Shown here piece after piece: positions 48,601 to 56,375 of a DNA stretch of 64,000 bases (position 1 is the stretch's first letter; each line of letters opens with the position of its first letter). The translations under genes were made by a program, and so were the position numbers. Source of the DNA: Scytonema sp. UIC 10036 (GTDB taxonomy: Bacteria; Cyanobacteriota; Cyanobacteriia; Cyanobacteriales; Nostocaceae); the NCBI RefSeq assembly GCF_009725235.1, contig NZ_WJFC01000009.1, positions 69,137 through 133,136 on the forward strand, written 5' to 3'. A model generated the notes under the pieces. It saw nothing but the letters and a program-made list of their open reading frames with translations. It was not told the origin of the DNA and searched no databases.

Positions 48601-50207
48601 ACAATAGGTTGAACCTTGGGTTCTTGAATAGCTGTAAAGACTTGTTTGGGATCTAGAGTCACCAACGCAGACACAGCATCTTTATGGTTCTGACAAACAA
48701 GCATCTGTCTATGGCTAAAGGCTCTCCGACCCACCTGTAGTGTGTAAGCCACATCAGCGAGGTTAAAATTAGGGTTTTGCTTTAAATGCTCTGCTAAATT
48801 AGCAGTAGCATTGTCTAAAGCTGAGGGTGTTTTAGCTGAAAGTACCAGCAGATGGTAGGGTCTAGATCTTCCAAAAGCCTTAACAGTAGGAGGTTCTTCA
48901 AGAACAACGTGTACATTAGTTCCGCCAATGCCAAAAGAACTAACCCCAGCCCGGAGAGGATTTCCATTGCTTTCCCACTTAAAAAGCTTATTATTGACGT
49001 AGAAAGGACTGTTCGCAAAGTCGATTTTAGAATTAGGCTGCTCGAAGTGCAGGCTGGGCGGTATCAACTTATGTTTGAGAGCAAGTATTGTTTTGATAAG
49101 ACCAGCAACACCAGCGGCTGCATTCAAATGTCCGATATTGCTTTTAACTGAACCAAGCGCACAGAAACCTTTTTTTTGGGTACTGGCTCGAAAAGCTTTT
49201 GTCAATGCAGCGATTTCAATGGGATCGCCTAAGGTAGTTCCAGTGCCGTGAGCTTCAATATAAGTTACTGTTTCGGGTTCAACTTTGGCAACTGCAAGAG
49301 CCTCTGCAATCACCTGTGCTTGACCATCTACACTTGGTGCTGTATATCCAACTTTTAAAGAACCATCGTTATTGATAGCTGAACCCTTAATTACTGCATG
49401 GATGTAGTCTCCATCAGAAAGAGCATCCTCCAAACGTTTTAGAACAACTATTCCTACACCGCTACCACCAACAGTCCCCTGTGCCTTCTCATCAAAAGCT
49501 CTGCAATGTCCATCAGGAGAAGCAACTCCTCCCTCATGATATAACTCACCAGATTTTTGTGGAATGCCGATTGAAACACCACCAGCCAAAGCCATATCAC
49601 ATTCGCCCATTAGCAAAGATTGACAAGCGATGTGAACAGCAACTAAGGATGTAGAACAAGCAGTTTGAACTGTATAACTGGGTCCTTTTAAGTTTAATTT
49701 GTAAGAAACTCGCGTGGCTAAGTAGTCTTTATCACTACTAATCATAGCCTGGAAAGTACCTACCGATTCAATAAAATCGCGGTTTGAATAAAGGTTTAAC
49801 AACCCATAGCTGTTCATGCTGGTACCAGCATAAACACCTATTGCTCCTTCGTATGTTTCCGAGTTATAACCAACACTTTCAAGAACTTCCCACGAACACT
49901 CTAAAAAAAGTCGATGTTGTGGATCCATCATTTCGGCTTCTTTTGGACTAAAGCCAAAGAATGAAGCATCAAACAGGTCAATATCTTCCAACACACCTTT
50001 TGCTTTGACAAAGTTGGGTTGGTTCATTATGTGAGGAGGTATGTCTAAGGTTTCCAGTTCTTGTAATGTAAAAAAAGAAATACTTTCCACCCCATCCTGC
50101 AGATTCTGCCAAAACTGATTAATATTTTTAGCACCTGGAAAACGACCATTGAAGCCAATAATGGCTATAGATGTATTGTTATGAGCTAAACTATCCCCGT
50201 TATTCAT
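45660..50207 (-). CDS. Type I PKS module: KS-AT-KR-ACP
   Basis: A single polyketide extension module of 1515 residues. KS (residues about 10-430) has the active Cys in VQTACSTSLVAVH and the histidines in EAHGTGT and NIGHLNAAAG. AT (about 540-850) has GHSIGEYVAA and HAFHSEM, the HAFH type that selects malonyl-CoA. After a structural subdomain, KR (about 1150-1350) has the NADPH loop GGLGGIG and the Ser-Tyr-Asn set (CSSLNSILGG, VDYCAANAF). The carrier (LGGHSLLATQ near 1486) is near the end. No DH or ER, so a beta-hydroxy unit is expected. It lies 17 bases after the C-A-PCP NRPS gene and has AAGGAT as ribosome binding site. It could extend either the fatty chain or a peptide; the position in the line cannot be told from the sequence. 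The carrier runs almost to the C-terminus without a docking tail. Confidence 0.95.
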   Translation of the reverse strand: MNNGDSLAHNNTSIAIIGFNGRFPGAKNINQFWQNLQDGVESISFFTLQELETLDIPPHIMNQPNFVKAKGVLEDIDLFDASFFGFSPKEAEMMDPQHRLFLECSWEVLESVGYNSETYEGAIGVYAGTSMNSYGLLNLYSNRDFIESVGTFQAMISSDKDYLATRVSYKLNLKGPSYTVQTACSTSLVAVHIACQSLLMGECDMALAGGVSIGIPQKSGELYHEGGVASPDGHCRAFDEKAQGTVGGSGVGIVVLKRLEDALSDGDYIHAVIKGSAINNDGSLKVGYTAPSVDGQAQVIAEALAVAKVEPETVTYIEAHGTGTTLGDPIEIAALTKAFRASTQKKGFCALGSVKSNIGHLNAAAGVAGLIKTILALKHKLIPPSLHFEQPNSKIDFANSPFYVNNKLFKWESNGNPLRAGVSSFGIGGTNVHVVLEEPPTVKAFGRSRPYHLLVLSAKTPSALDNATANLAEHLKQNPNFNLADVAYTLQVGRRAFSHRQMLVCQNHKDAVSALVTLDPKQVFTAIQEPKVQPIVFMFPGQGTQYINMASELYQVEPTFCKHVAHCSEFLKPYLGVDLRDILYPKEEEAEEAKQKLNQTFITQPALFTIEYALAKLWIEWGVHPQAMIGHSIGEYVAACLSGVFSLEDALLLVSARGRLMQELPNGAMLAVSLLENEVYSYLGKELSLAAVNSPSLCVISGSIDAVNQLSHLLTEKGVACYRLHTSHAFHSEMVEAILLPFLEQFKKITLKAPKIPYVSNVTGTWITATEATDASYWGRHLRQTVRFAEGVATLLQQPGQILLEVGSGRTLSTLIGQQPQVDEQQLVLSSLRHPKEQGSDIAFLLNTMGKLWLAGVEIDWFNFSAGERRQRIPLPTYPFEKQRYWIEAQSKPVPITQTQKTSYKLEPNIADWFYAPVWKQSVPLQPVENDKLKEKKSRWLIFIDEYGLGDAIAKRLEQEGQDIIIVKVGEQFAKLSDRAYSINPQQRDDYDALLKHLDVLNYTPQKIVHLWGITSHNQTLLAIDSWEASQALGFYSLLFLTQAIGDITDALQAFVITNNLYNIIGDEQLYPEKATVIGASKVIEQEYLNITCRSIDVIFPQLPKQQEKLVGQIVAEFTAQSTDLAVAYRGNHRWVKKFEAVHLETADTKKTRLRQGGVYLITGGLGGIGLSLAEYLAQTVQAKLVLTGRSCLPEKDKWEQWLLTHEHRDTISQKIEKIQVLEQLGAEVLVSNADVTKAEQMQALKTQIYERFGEIHGIIHAAGIAGGGIIQLKTSLAASSVLAPKVKGTLVLDTIFQNEKLDFLVLCSSLNSILGGLGQVDYCAANAFLDEFAHSNYCKQKPLTISINWCGWQDVGMLVNTAVPEELKRRRQEDIDEAMTPKEGVNAFSRILQSGLPQIVVSKRDLETTIQQSYSKFDFEKELVNIQKELELVNVPTQIHSRPQLGNNYVAPRTSVEQTIANIWQQLLGIEQVGIYDNFFELGGHSLLATQVISRVREAFQIDLSIRKLLEDST

Positions 50208-50224
50208 ATTAATATCCTTAAACT

Positions 50225-53200
50225 TTAAAGCCTTTTTGTTACTCGAGAATTTTGTCTAAAATCCTTTTGTTTATTTATAGAATTCGCTCGATTTTGTGCT
50301 CTGCTATGGCTTTTCTGCAAAGAATTTTGCTCATCTTGTTCTTGTTTTAAATATTTTGATAAGGAACTGATATTTGGATATTTAAATAGTTCCATTATTG
50401 ATATATCTTTGTTAAAAACATTTTGCAGTTTTGTATGAATTTCAACCACAAGTAATGAGTGACCGCCGAGATCGAAGAAATTGTCATGAATACCGACTTT
50501 TTCTACATTAAGCACTTCTTGCCAAATAGCAGCAATGGTTCTCTCCACTTCACTAGTCGGCGCAACATAATCTCCCGTTAACTTTAAGCAAATATCAGTG
50601 GAATTTTGCAAAGCTTTGTAATCCAGTTTACCGTGAGGAGTTACAGGGAGTGACTCTAGATTCACAAAGGCTGATGGAATCATGTAATTGGGTAGTTTTT
50701 GCTCTAAGAAACTGCGTAAACTATTGTCAGTATACATTTCACGCTTAGTCACCACGTAAGCTACCAGGCGTTTGTCTCCAGCCGCATCTTCACGAACTAG
50801 CACTGCAACTTCCTTAACAGATAAGTGTTGGCGCACTACAGCCTCAATCTCTCCTAATTCAATACGGTAGCCGCGAATTTTAACCTGATGATCCAAGCGG
50901 CCAAGGAACTTAATGTTTCCATCTGGTAAGTAACAAGCTAAATCTCCAGTTTTGTAAAGGCGAGTTCCTGCTTCTTCACTAAAGGGGTTGGGGATAAATT
51001 TTTCAGCAGTCAAGTCGGGCTTGTTGAGATAAGCTCGAGTTAAGCTTGCACCACTAACGTAAAGGTCTGCGGGAACTCCTACAGGAACAGGTTGTAAGTG
51101 CGAGTCTAACAAGTAGATTTGGGTATTAGGTATAGGACGACCTATTGGAACTGTTGAAGCAGGCTTATTAACTAAGTCTTTTTCTAGCCGATTAGTTAAC
51201 ACTCCTACAGTGGTTTCTGTTGGACCATAGTGGTTGAAGATCGTGCAGTTGGGAGCTAGTAATTGAAACCGTTGCGCCCAAGCCCAAGATAAACTTTCAC
51301 CTCCAAGAAGTAACCAATGATTTGGAAGAATTTTCTCTGGGTTAGATGATGATATCTGTAGAGCTGCAAGGTGAGAAGGAGCGATCTTGAGGCAATCAAT
51401 GTGATGAAGATAGAAGTAATCACCTATTGCCCTAGAATCGTAGATGAGCTTTTGGGAAAGCACATGGAGACAACCACTTGTACACAACGAAGGAAAAACA
51501 ACAGATAGGCATGAATCTACTGTAAGTGGCTGAACCATAGCAAAGTTGTTTGCACCAGGCGTAATTTCCACGCGATCTAGAATGCCATTCACATAATTCA
51601 TTAGCTGTTTGTGTTCAACTGTTACTCCCTTGGGTTTCCCTGTTGAACCTGAAGTGTAGACAATATACGCTAAATTATCTGCTGTCAATTGAGTTGTTAG
51701 ATTATCTTTACTTTCTTGGGCACTGATTTTCCAATCTGTATCTAAGCAAATCACCCTAGCCTTATGCTCAGGAAGCTGCATTAGCAAATATTTTTGAGTT
51801 ACTAGTAATGAACAATTAATATCTTGCAGTATGTATGTCAGACGATCTTTGGGGAAGGTTGGGTCTAAAGGTACGTAAACCCCACCTGCTTTGAGGATAC
51901 CCAGTAGCCCTACTAACATATCTAGCGATCGCTCTATGCAAATCCCGACAAGTACTTCTGGTTTTACACCTACCTTCTGTAAATAATGTCCTAGTTGATT
52001 GGCACGACAGTTTAGCTCCTGGTAAGTCAGTTGCTCGTCTTCAAAAACTACTGCAACAGCATCGGGAGTCTGTTCTGCTTGAGCTTCAAATAGCTGATGG
52101 ACAAGAACATTGTTGGGATAATTTCTTTGGGTGTTATTCCACTCCACCAGTAGCTGATGACGCTCAGCTTCAGTCAGTAGAGGCAATGCCGAAACTTTTT
52201 GTTCTGGAGTAGCAACAATACCCTCTAGCAAGGTCTGGTAGTGACCTAGCATTTGAGTAATAGTATTCTTATCAAATATATCTGTATTATACTCAACTAA
52301 CGCAGTCAGTTCTTCTTTTGTCTCGCTTACCAATAGAGTTAAGTCACGTTTTGCTGTCTTGTTATTAACTTCTAAGAAATCCAGAGTTAAACCTGTAGGT
52401 TGTAAAGTAGGAATTGAAATGTTGTCAAGGGCAAACATAACTTGAAATAATGGGTTTCGACTCTGGTCTCGTTCTGGCTTTAAAGCCTCCACCAATTTTT
52501 CAAACGGTAGATCCTGGTGATCGTAAGCTTCTAAGGTCACCTTGCGAACTTGACTAAGTAACTTTCGAAAACATGGGTTACCTGAAAAATTAGTGCATAG
52601 AACCAAAGTGTTGACAAAAAAACCAATTAGTCCCTCAGTTTCGGCTTGATTCCTGTTAGCAATGGGAGTACCTACAATTATGTTTTCCTGATTGGTATAG
52701 CGGTACAGCAGAGTCTGAAAGGCTGCTAATAACGTCATAAACAAAGTACTCCCTTCCTGATGACTCAGTGCCCGGAGAGATTCAGATAAAGAAGTAGGCA
52801 GTACTAAGGATTGGCGTGCGCCCTTAAAGCTTTGTATAGCAGGTCGAGGTTGAACCATGGGCAATTCCAGCACATGGGGAACACCATTTAGCTGTTGTTT
52901 CCAATAAGCGAGTTGTTTCTCCAGAACCTCACCCTGTAACCATTCCCGCTGCCAAACAGCGAAGTCTGCGTATTGAATGGGAAGCTCAGATAATGGTGAG
53001 GGCTTTCCAGTACAGAAGTTTTCGTAGAGTACTGCAATTTCCCGGATTAGCACTGCTGTAGACCAAGCGTCCGAGATGATATGATGCATATTTAGAAGTA
53101 GTACATACTCCATATCAAAAACTTGTAGCAGTGTCGCTTGCAGCAATGGACCTTTTGTCAAATCAAAGGGATGTTGGGACTCTGCAGTAGTCAGCCGTAG

Positions 53201-53614
53201 GACTTCAGCTTCACGCTCGATTTTTGGTAAAGCTCGAAGGTCTACTTCTTTCAGTGAAAACGGCTGATTCGGAGATATGACCTGTACAAGTTGCCCGTTA
53301 ATAATTGAAAAAGTTGTTCGCAAAATTTCATGACGCCTTAAAATTTCGTTGAGACTTTGATAAAGTGCAGTGCAATTAAGCGAACCTGTAAGGCGTATAG
53401 CAGCAAGATTATTGTAAACACAGTTACCAGGGTTTAGCTGGTCGATAAACCATAGCCGTTCTTGAGCAAAGGACAAGGAACAGAAGTTAGTTTTGCTCCT
53501 TCGAGGGATTATTTCTTTTCTTAAAGTATTTACGCCCTTCTTCTTAAGTTGTCCTGCAAGAAGTGTAAGTTTTTCTGGCGAAAGAGCAGTAATGCGTTTA
53601 GATAAATCGCTCAT
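50225..53614 (-). CDS. NRPS: C-A-PCP (Asp/Asn-like adenylation clade)
   Basis: A one-module NRPS of 1129 residues. C domain (residues about 45-470, HHIISDAWS near 177), A domain (about 500-980, YTSGSTGKPKG near 658) and PCP (LGGHSLLVVEI near 1051), followed by a 55-residue basic, polar tail that may be a docking segment to the PKS. The A domain has IDCLKIAPSHLAAL and IFNHYGPTETTVGVLT, typical of cyanobacterial Asp/Asn/methyl-Asp domains, but the code reads DSSKLGHVGK, with Ser at the second and third places instead of Leu-Thr; the substrate is uncertain. ATG 53614 follows AAGGGA. It is the first gene of the main minus-strand run and is coupled tightly to the PKS. Confidence 0.93.
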   Translation of the reverse strand: MSDLSKRITALSPEKLTLLAGQLKKKGVNTLRKEIIPRRSKTNFCSLSFAQERLWFIDQLNPGNCVYNNLAAIRLTGSLNCTALYQSLNEILRRHEILRTTFSIINGQLVQVISPNQPFSLKEVDLRALPKIEREAEVLRLTTAESQHPFDLTKGPLLQATLLQVFDMEYVLLLNMHHIISDAWSTAVLIREIAVLYENFCTGKPSPLSELPIQYADFAVWQREWLQGEVLEKQLAYWKQQLNGVPHVLELPMVQPRPAIQSFKGARQSLVLPTSLSESLRALSHQEGSTLFMTLLAAFQTLLYRYTNQENIIVGTPIANRNQAETEGLIGFFVNTLVLCTNFSGNPCFRKLLSQVRKVTLEAYDHQDLPFEKLVEALKPERDQSRNPLFQVMFALDNISIPTLQPTGLTLDFLEVNNKTAKRDLTLLVSETKEELTALVEYNTDIFDKNTITQMLGHYQTLLEGIVATPEQKVSALPLLTEAERHQLLVEWNNTQRNYPNNVLVHQLFEAQAEQTPDAVAVVFEDEQLTYQELNCRANQLGHYLQKVGVKPEVLVGICIERSLDMLVGLLGILKAGGVYVPLDPTFPKDRLTYILQDINCSLLVTQKYLLMQLPEHKARVICLDTDWKISAQESKDNLTTQLTADNLAYIVYTSGSTGKPKGVTVEHKQLMNYVNGILDRVEITPGANNFAMVQPLTVDSCLSVVFPSLCTSGCLHVLSQKLIYDSRAIGDYFYLHHIDCLKIAPSHLAALQISSSNPEKILPNHWLLLGGESLSWAWAQRFQLLAPNCTIFNHYGPTETTVGVLTNRLEKDLVNKPASTVPIGRPIPNTQIYLLDSHLQPVPVGVPADLYVSGASLTRAYLNKPDLTAEKFIPNPFSEEAGTRLYKTGDLACYLPDGNIKFLGRLDHQVKIRGYRIELGEIEAVVRQHLSVKEVAVLVREDAAGDKRLVAYVVTKREMYTDNSLRSFLEQKLPNYMIPSAFVNLESLPVTPHGKLDYKALQNSTDICLKLTGDYVAPTSEVERTIAAIWQEVLNVEKVGIHDNFFDLGGHSLLVVEIHTKLQNVFNKDISIMELFKYPNISSLSKYLKQEQDEQNSLQKSHSRAQNRANSINKQKDFRQNSRVTKRL

Positions 53615-53822
53615 TTTTCCCTTTTTTTTACTTATAAAGCTTTCTAATTTAGAGAGATTAGTAATTTTAGGAATTACCTCGAATTCTTCAAAAAATACTT
53701 AACAAAAAAATTCCGTCTCCAACAAGAAAAAAGTATGGCTGTTCACCCCTACGACTGATTCATATGTTGCAAACATTTTTGAAATTCGTGTTAGCTTCTT
53801 AATAATTGCATCTTATCAGACA

Positions 53823-54253
53823 CTAATGGTTAAATGGAAGCTTTGAATGTATTTCTTGAGAAAGAGATTGCAGCAAAAGTGATTGGGCTGAATGTAGGAA
53901 GAAACGATCGCCCCTCAACTTCGTAGTGAGAAGGCAAAGTTTGTTTGAAGCTGCCAAGCTTGAACACGATCCCTACTTACTGTCCGATCTTGTAAGCCAT
54001 TAAAAGCAGTAATAGCGCAGTCTAGAGGAGTTTTTGAAGCATAAACGTATGTTTCGATAACGCTAAAATTTGCACGCAGGATAGGAATAAGTGTCTGCAT
54101 TAACTCACTGTTCCTAGTATAGCAAAAGACTTACCATTGAGGCGGCATAGTTCCGAAAGAAATTTAGAGTTTGGTCAGGTGTAAATAAGTGGATCTGTAT
54201 CGGGAATTTGAGGAGCACGGCTAGCAGATACAAATAAGTAAACAGGAACTTTA
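53823..54253 (-). pseudogene. Type II thioesterase remnant (frameshifts and stop)
   Basis: On the minus strand, pieces in three frames rebuild the second half of a GrsT-like type II thioesterase, the editing enzyme of NRPS lines: PVYLFVSASRAPQIPDTDPL, stop, PNSKFLSELCRLNG, frameshift, LMQTLIPILRANFSVIETYV, PLDCAITAFNGLQD, frameshift near 53937, then GDRFFLHSAQSLLLQSLSQE and a stop at 53823. The usual catalytic His of GDHFFLH reads as Arg. The front half with the GxSxG serine is missing; homology ends exactly at the MITE that begins at 54254. It lies just upstream of the NRPS run, where such a gene would be expected. Confidence 0.8.
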
Positions 54254-54468
54254 TAATACCAATTTAATATGAAGTTGCACATTATTTTTACCCCTCCTAA
54301 CCTCCCCTTATAAAGGGGAGGAAAAGAAATTTCCTGTTTCCCCCCTTTATAAGGGGGGATTAAGGGGGGTAAAGTATAGATGTCAGGGGGGATTAAGGGG
54401 GGTAAAGAGATATGTCACAGATGGTGGAGTTTTTTCTATGCATCTTCATCTGAAAACGGTATAAGCTG
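54254..54468. mobile_element. MITE copy A (TAATACCAATTTAATATGAAG family)
   Basis: About 215 bp with internal CCCCTTTATAAGGGG-type palindromes, no coding content. It is an inverted copy of 59520-59700. It contains an extra 34-bp internal duplication. Its left end breaks the thioesterase remnant. Confidence 0.8.
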
Positions 54469-54562
54469 TTACGCCTATAAGTTGCACTATGGATTAATGA
54501 GATGGCTTGACGCTTTTGTTCAAAGTTTAAAATGTGCAAACTTTTATAGGCGACAGCTTACC
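54464..54562. repeat. Short inverted-repeat element
   Basis: About 99 bp with imperfect inverted ends (AAGCTGTTACGCCTATAA and TTATAGGCGACAGCTT), directly beside MITE copy A and 8 bases from the end of mbtH. It may fold as a terminator for mbtH. Confidence 0.6.
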
Positions 54563-54570
54563 AAATAAAG

Positions 54571-54801
54571 CTACACTGTTTTGTTGTAAGCGGCTTCTTC
54601 CATCCTCTTTCGTAGGCTGAGTGGCCTCATGTCAGTCCACACTTGCTTAATGTATTCTAAACATTCTGGTTTAAGACCACTTTTGCCCACATCTTGCCAA
54701 CCTAAAGGGTTTTCTCGCTCGGCAGGCCAGATGGAATACTGTTCTTCGTGATTAACTACAACCTTGTAGATTGTAGTGTCTTCCCTTTCGTCTCTATTCA
54801 T
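54571..54801 (-). CDS. mbtH: MbtH-like protein
   Basis: A 76-residue MbtH-family protein, a small partner that many adenylation domains need for folding or activity. The family signature is complete: [46 protein letters not shown], with the conserved Trp residues. It lies upstream of the NRPS run on the same strand and is the only MbtH in the window, so it probably serves all A domains here. It may be co-transcribed with the small gene upstream (103-bp gap). Confidence 0.95.
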   Translation of the reverse strand: MNRDEREDTTIYKVVVNHEEQYSIWPAERENPLGWQDVGKSGLKPECLEYIKQVWTDMRPLSLRKRMEEAAYNKTV

Positions 54802-54904
54802 ACGCTTATTTGAAGAAAGTTGTTGAACTTCTTGTAAAAGTTGAAAATTTCCATTTGCAAAGGTTTATTGATATAAAATCTGCAATCTACAGTACAGGTA
54901 GATC

Positions 54905-55231
54905 TTACTCTTGTACGATTTCTAGATGTCCTTTGCCTTTTAGCGTTTCTAGGTCAATATCTGCAATACATCGAACTTTCACGTAATTGAGAGTTAAGTT
55001 ACCAACTAAATGGACTTTCCCCATTTGGCGATCAAAGTCAGCCTCTTTGAAATTGGATGCTGCTGGCTCAAGTCTGACCCCTAAGTCAGTACCTCCTTTA
55101 GTATCTGTAAATTTGATATGAACATATCCGCGATCAATACACTTTTTCAAAGCTTCGGCTGTTTTATCAGGTTGTAGGCTTGCTTCAACAGAGTGATTTC
55201 CTTTCGATAATCGTTGCACAAGTTCGTTCAT
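54905..55231 (-). CDS. Conserved hypothetical protein next to MbtH
   Basis: A 108-residue protein I cannot name. It begins MNELVQRLSKGNHSVEASL; ATG 55231 has AAGGAG 8 bases upstream, better than ATG 55237. The central VHIKFTDTKGGTDLGVRL and the end NLTLNYVKVRCIADID suggest an all-beta, single-domain cytoplasmic protein with one short helix (KTAEALKKCIDRG). There is no signal peptide or Cys/His cluster. Its place before mbtH, same strand, suggests a role tied to the NRPS locus, perhaps as another small partner protein. Confidence 0.75.
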   Translation of the reverse strand: MNELVQRLSKGNHSVEASLQPDKTAEALKKCIDRGYVHIKFTDTKGGTDLGVRLEPAASNFKEADFDRQMGKVHLVGNLTLNYVKVRCIADIDLETLKGKGHLEIVQE

Positions 55232-55237
55232 AATCAT

Positions 55238-56375
55238 CTCTCCTTACTCTTTCTCAATCAGTCTTTGCTAAGTTGTATGAAAGGATTTACATCCCATTCA
55301 TGAATTTACTTGCTGTTTTATTGCTTAAGAATCTTCACTTCACAATACTATCTGTTTATGACTTAAGATCAAATCTACCACCTTTCTTAAAAATTAACCA
55401 CTTGATAATACATATTATTTTATTATTTCAAATAAATAAAATGTTAATTTTTTGTATTTTTTTTAGTGTATAATTGAAAATAATTAAACGAAACTATCAG
55501 CTAATTTTGCTTTACAAAATTAAATTGACTATATAGATAGTACTTGAATTTAACAATATTTTACCCAAAACTTATTCCAAAATTTGTTAATTTTTTTTAA
55601 TTTAAAATTTAAACAAGCTGTTGTGCATTGAGTTTCTAAATATTAGAAGGCAACAATGCTTGATTAATAATTATATAGCCTTTCTCAGTCTAATGAGGTA
55701 CACCCCCCTTTCATCCCCCCTTGGTAAGGGGGGGATGAAAGGGGGGTAATTTTTGTACCTCACTAGGTTGGAATTTGCTTGCTTTTAGCTCGATTTTATC
55801 CAATCAAGCGATATAAACCAGATTAGTGGTCAAAATATCTAGCCTGGAGCAGGAATTTTTACCCTTCTGCTTGATGCCGATGAAATTGGAAAAATTCAAT
55901 ATTTTGATACATACAGACTTCGGCGTATGGGAACGTGGTTTGGATGCATGGATTAGTGGGGTTTATAAAACCTCGATTTCCTCATGCAACCTAAATCACT
56001 TCATTTTTAAGAACGTCTTGCATTCCCTTTAATGACACTGCTTCTACAATCTTAGTTTTACATTAATCCTCATGAGTTATATCAGAAAACTGAATTTAAA
56101 CTAAATTTATCTATCCAAAGAAATAGTATTTTTTAGAGAATTGCCTGCGTTAAGCAATCTCAGATTTTTCACTTATCTAATGAACATGGAAGGAGCAAAT
56201 GAAGAGTATAAAATTTTAACAGTAAATGAAAAACAGGGAACTAAAATATCCTTGTTTCCTGTTCCCCGTTTCCTGTTCCCTTCTTCGTCAAAATACGCTG
56301 TAAGAACGAAGAAGAAAAGTATAAAAAATGTTAATAATCTTTTTAAAGAAATGTAGAATTGACGATGTCAGGATA
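55238..56375. other. Long non-coding gap with a palindromic element
   Basis: About 1.1 kb, AT-rich. The side next to the small gene should carry the promoter of the mbtH pair. A MITE-like element lies at 55690-55767. The short open frames near 55826 and 56141 have no family features and include common repeat text (CTTGTTTCCTGTTCCC), so I do not call them. Confidence 0.45.
55690..55767. repeat. Palindromic element with CCCCCC/GGGGGG arms
   Basis: Outer ends TAATGAGGTAC and GTACCTCACTA enclose a long C-rich/G-rich hairpin (CCCCCCTTTCATCCCCCC and complement). Confidence 0.65.

Noticed and set aside
54380..54568. 62-codon open frame near mbtH
   Set aside because: It lies entirely in MITE copy A and the adjacent inverted-repeat element.
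55826..56032. 68-codon open frame in the 55-56 kb gap
   Set aside because: No recognisable motif, no ribosome binding site and base composition like the surrounding non-coding DNA.
56141..56356. 71-codon open frame upstream of the acylase
   Set aside because: Part of it is a common CTTGTTTCCTGTTCCC repeat; no family features and no ribosome binding site.
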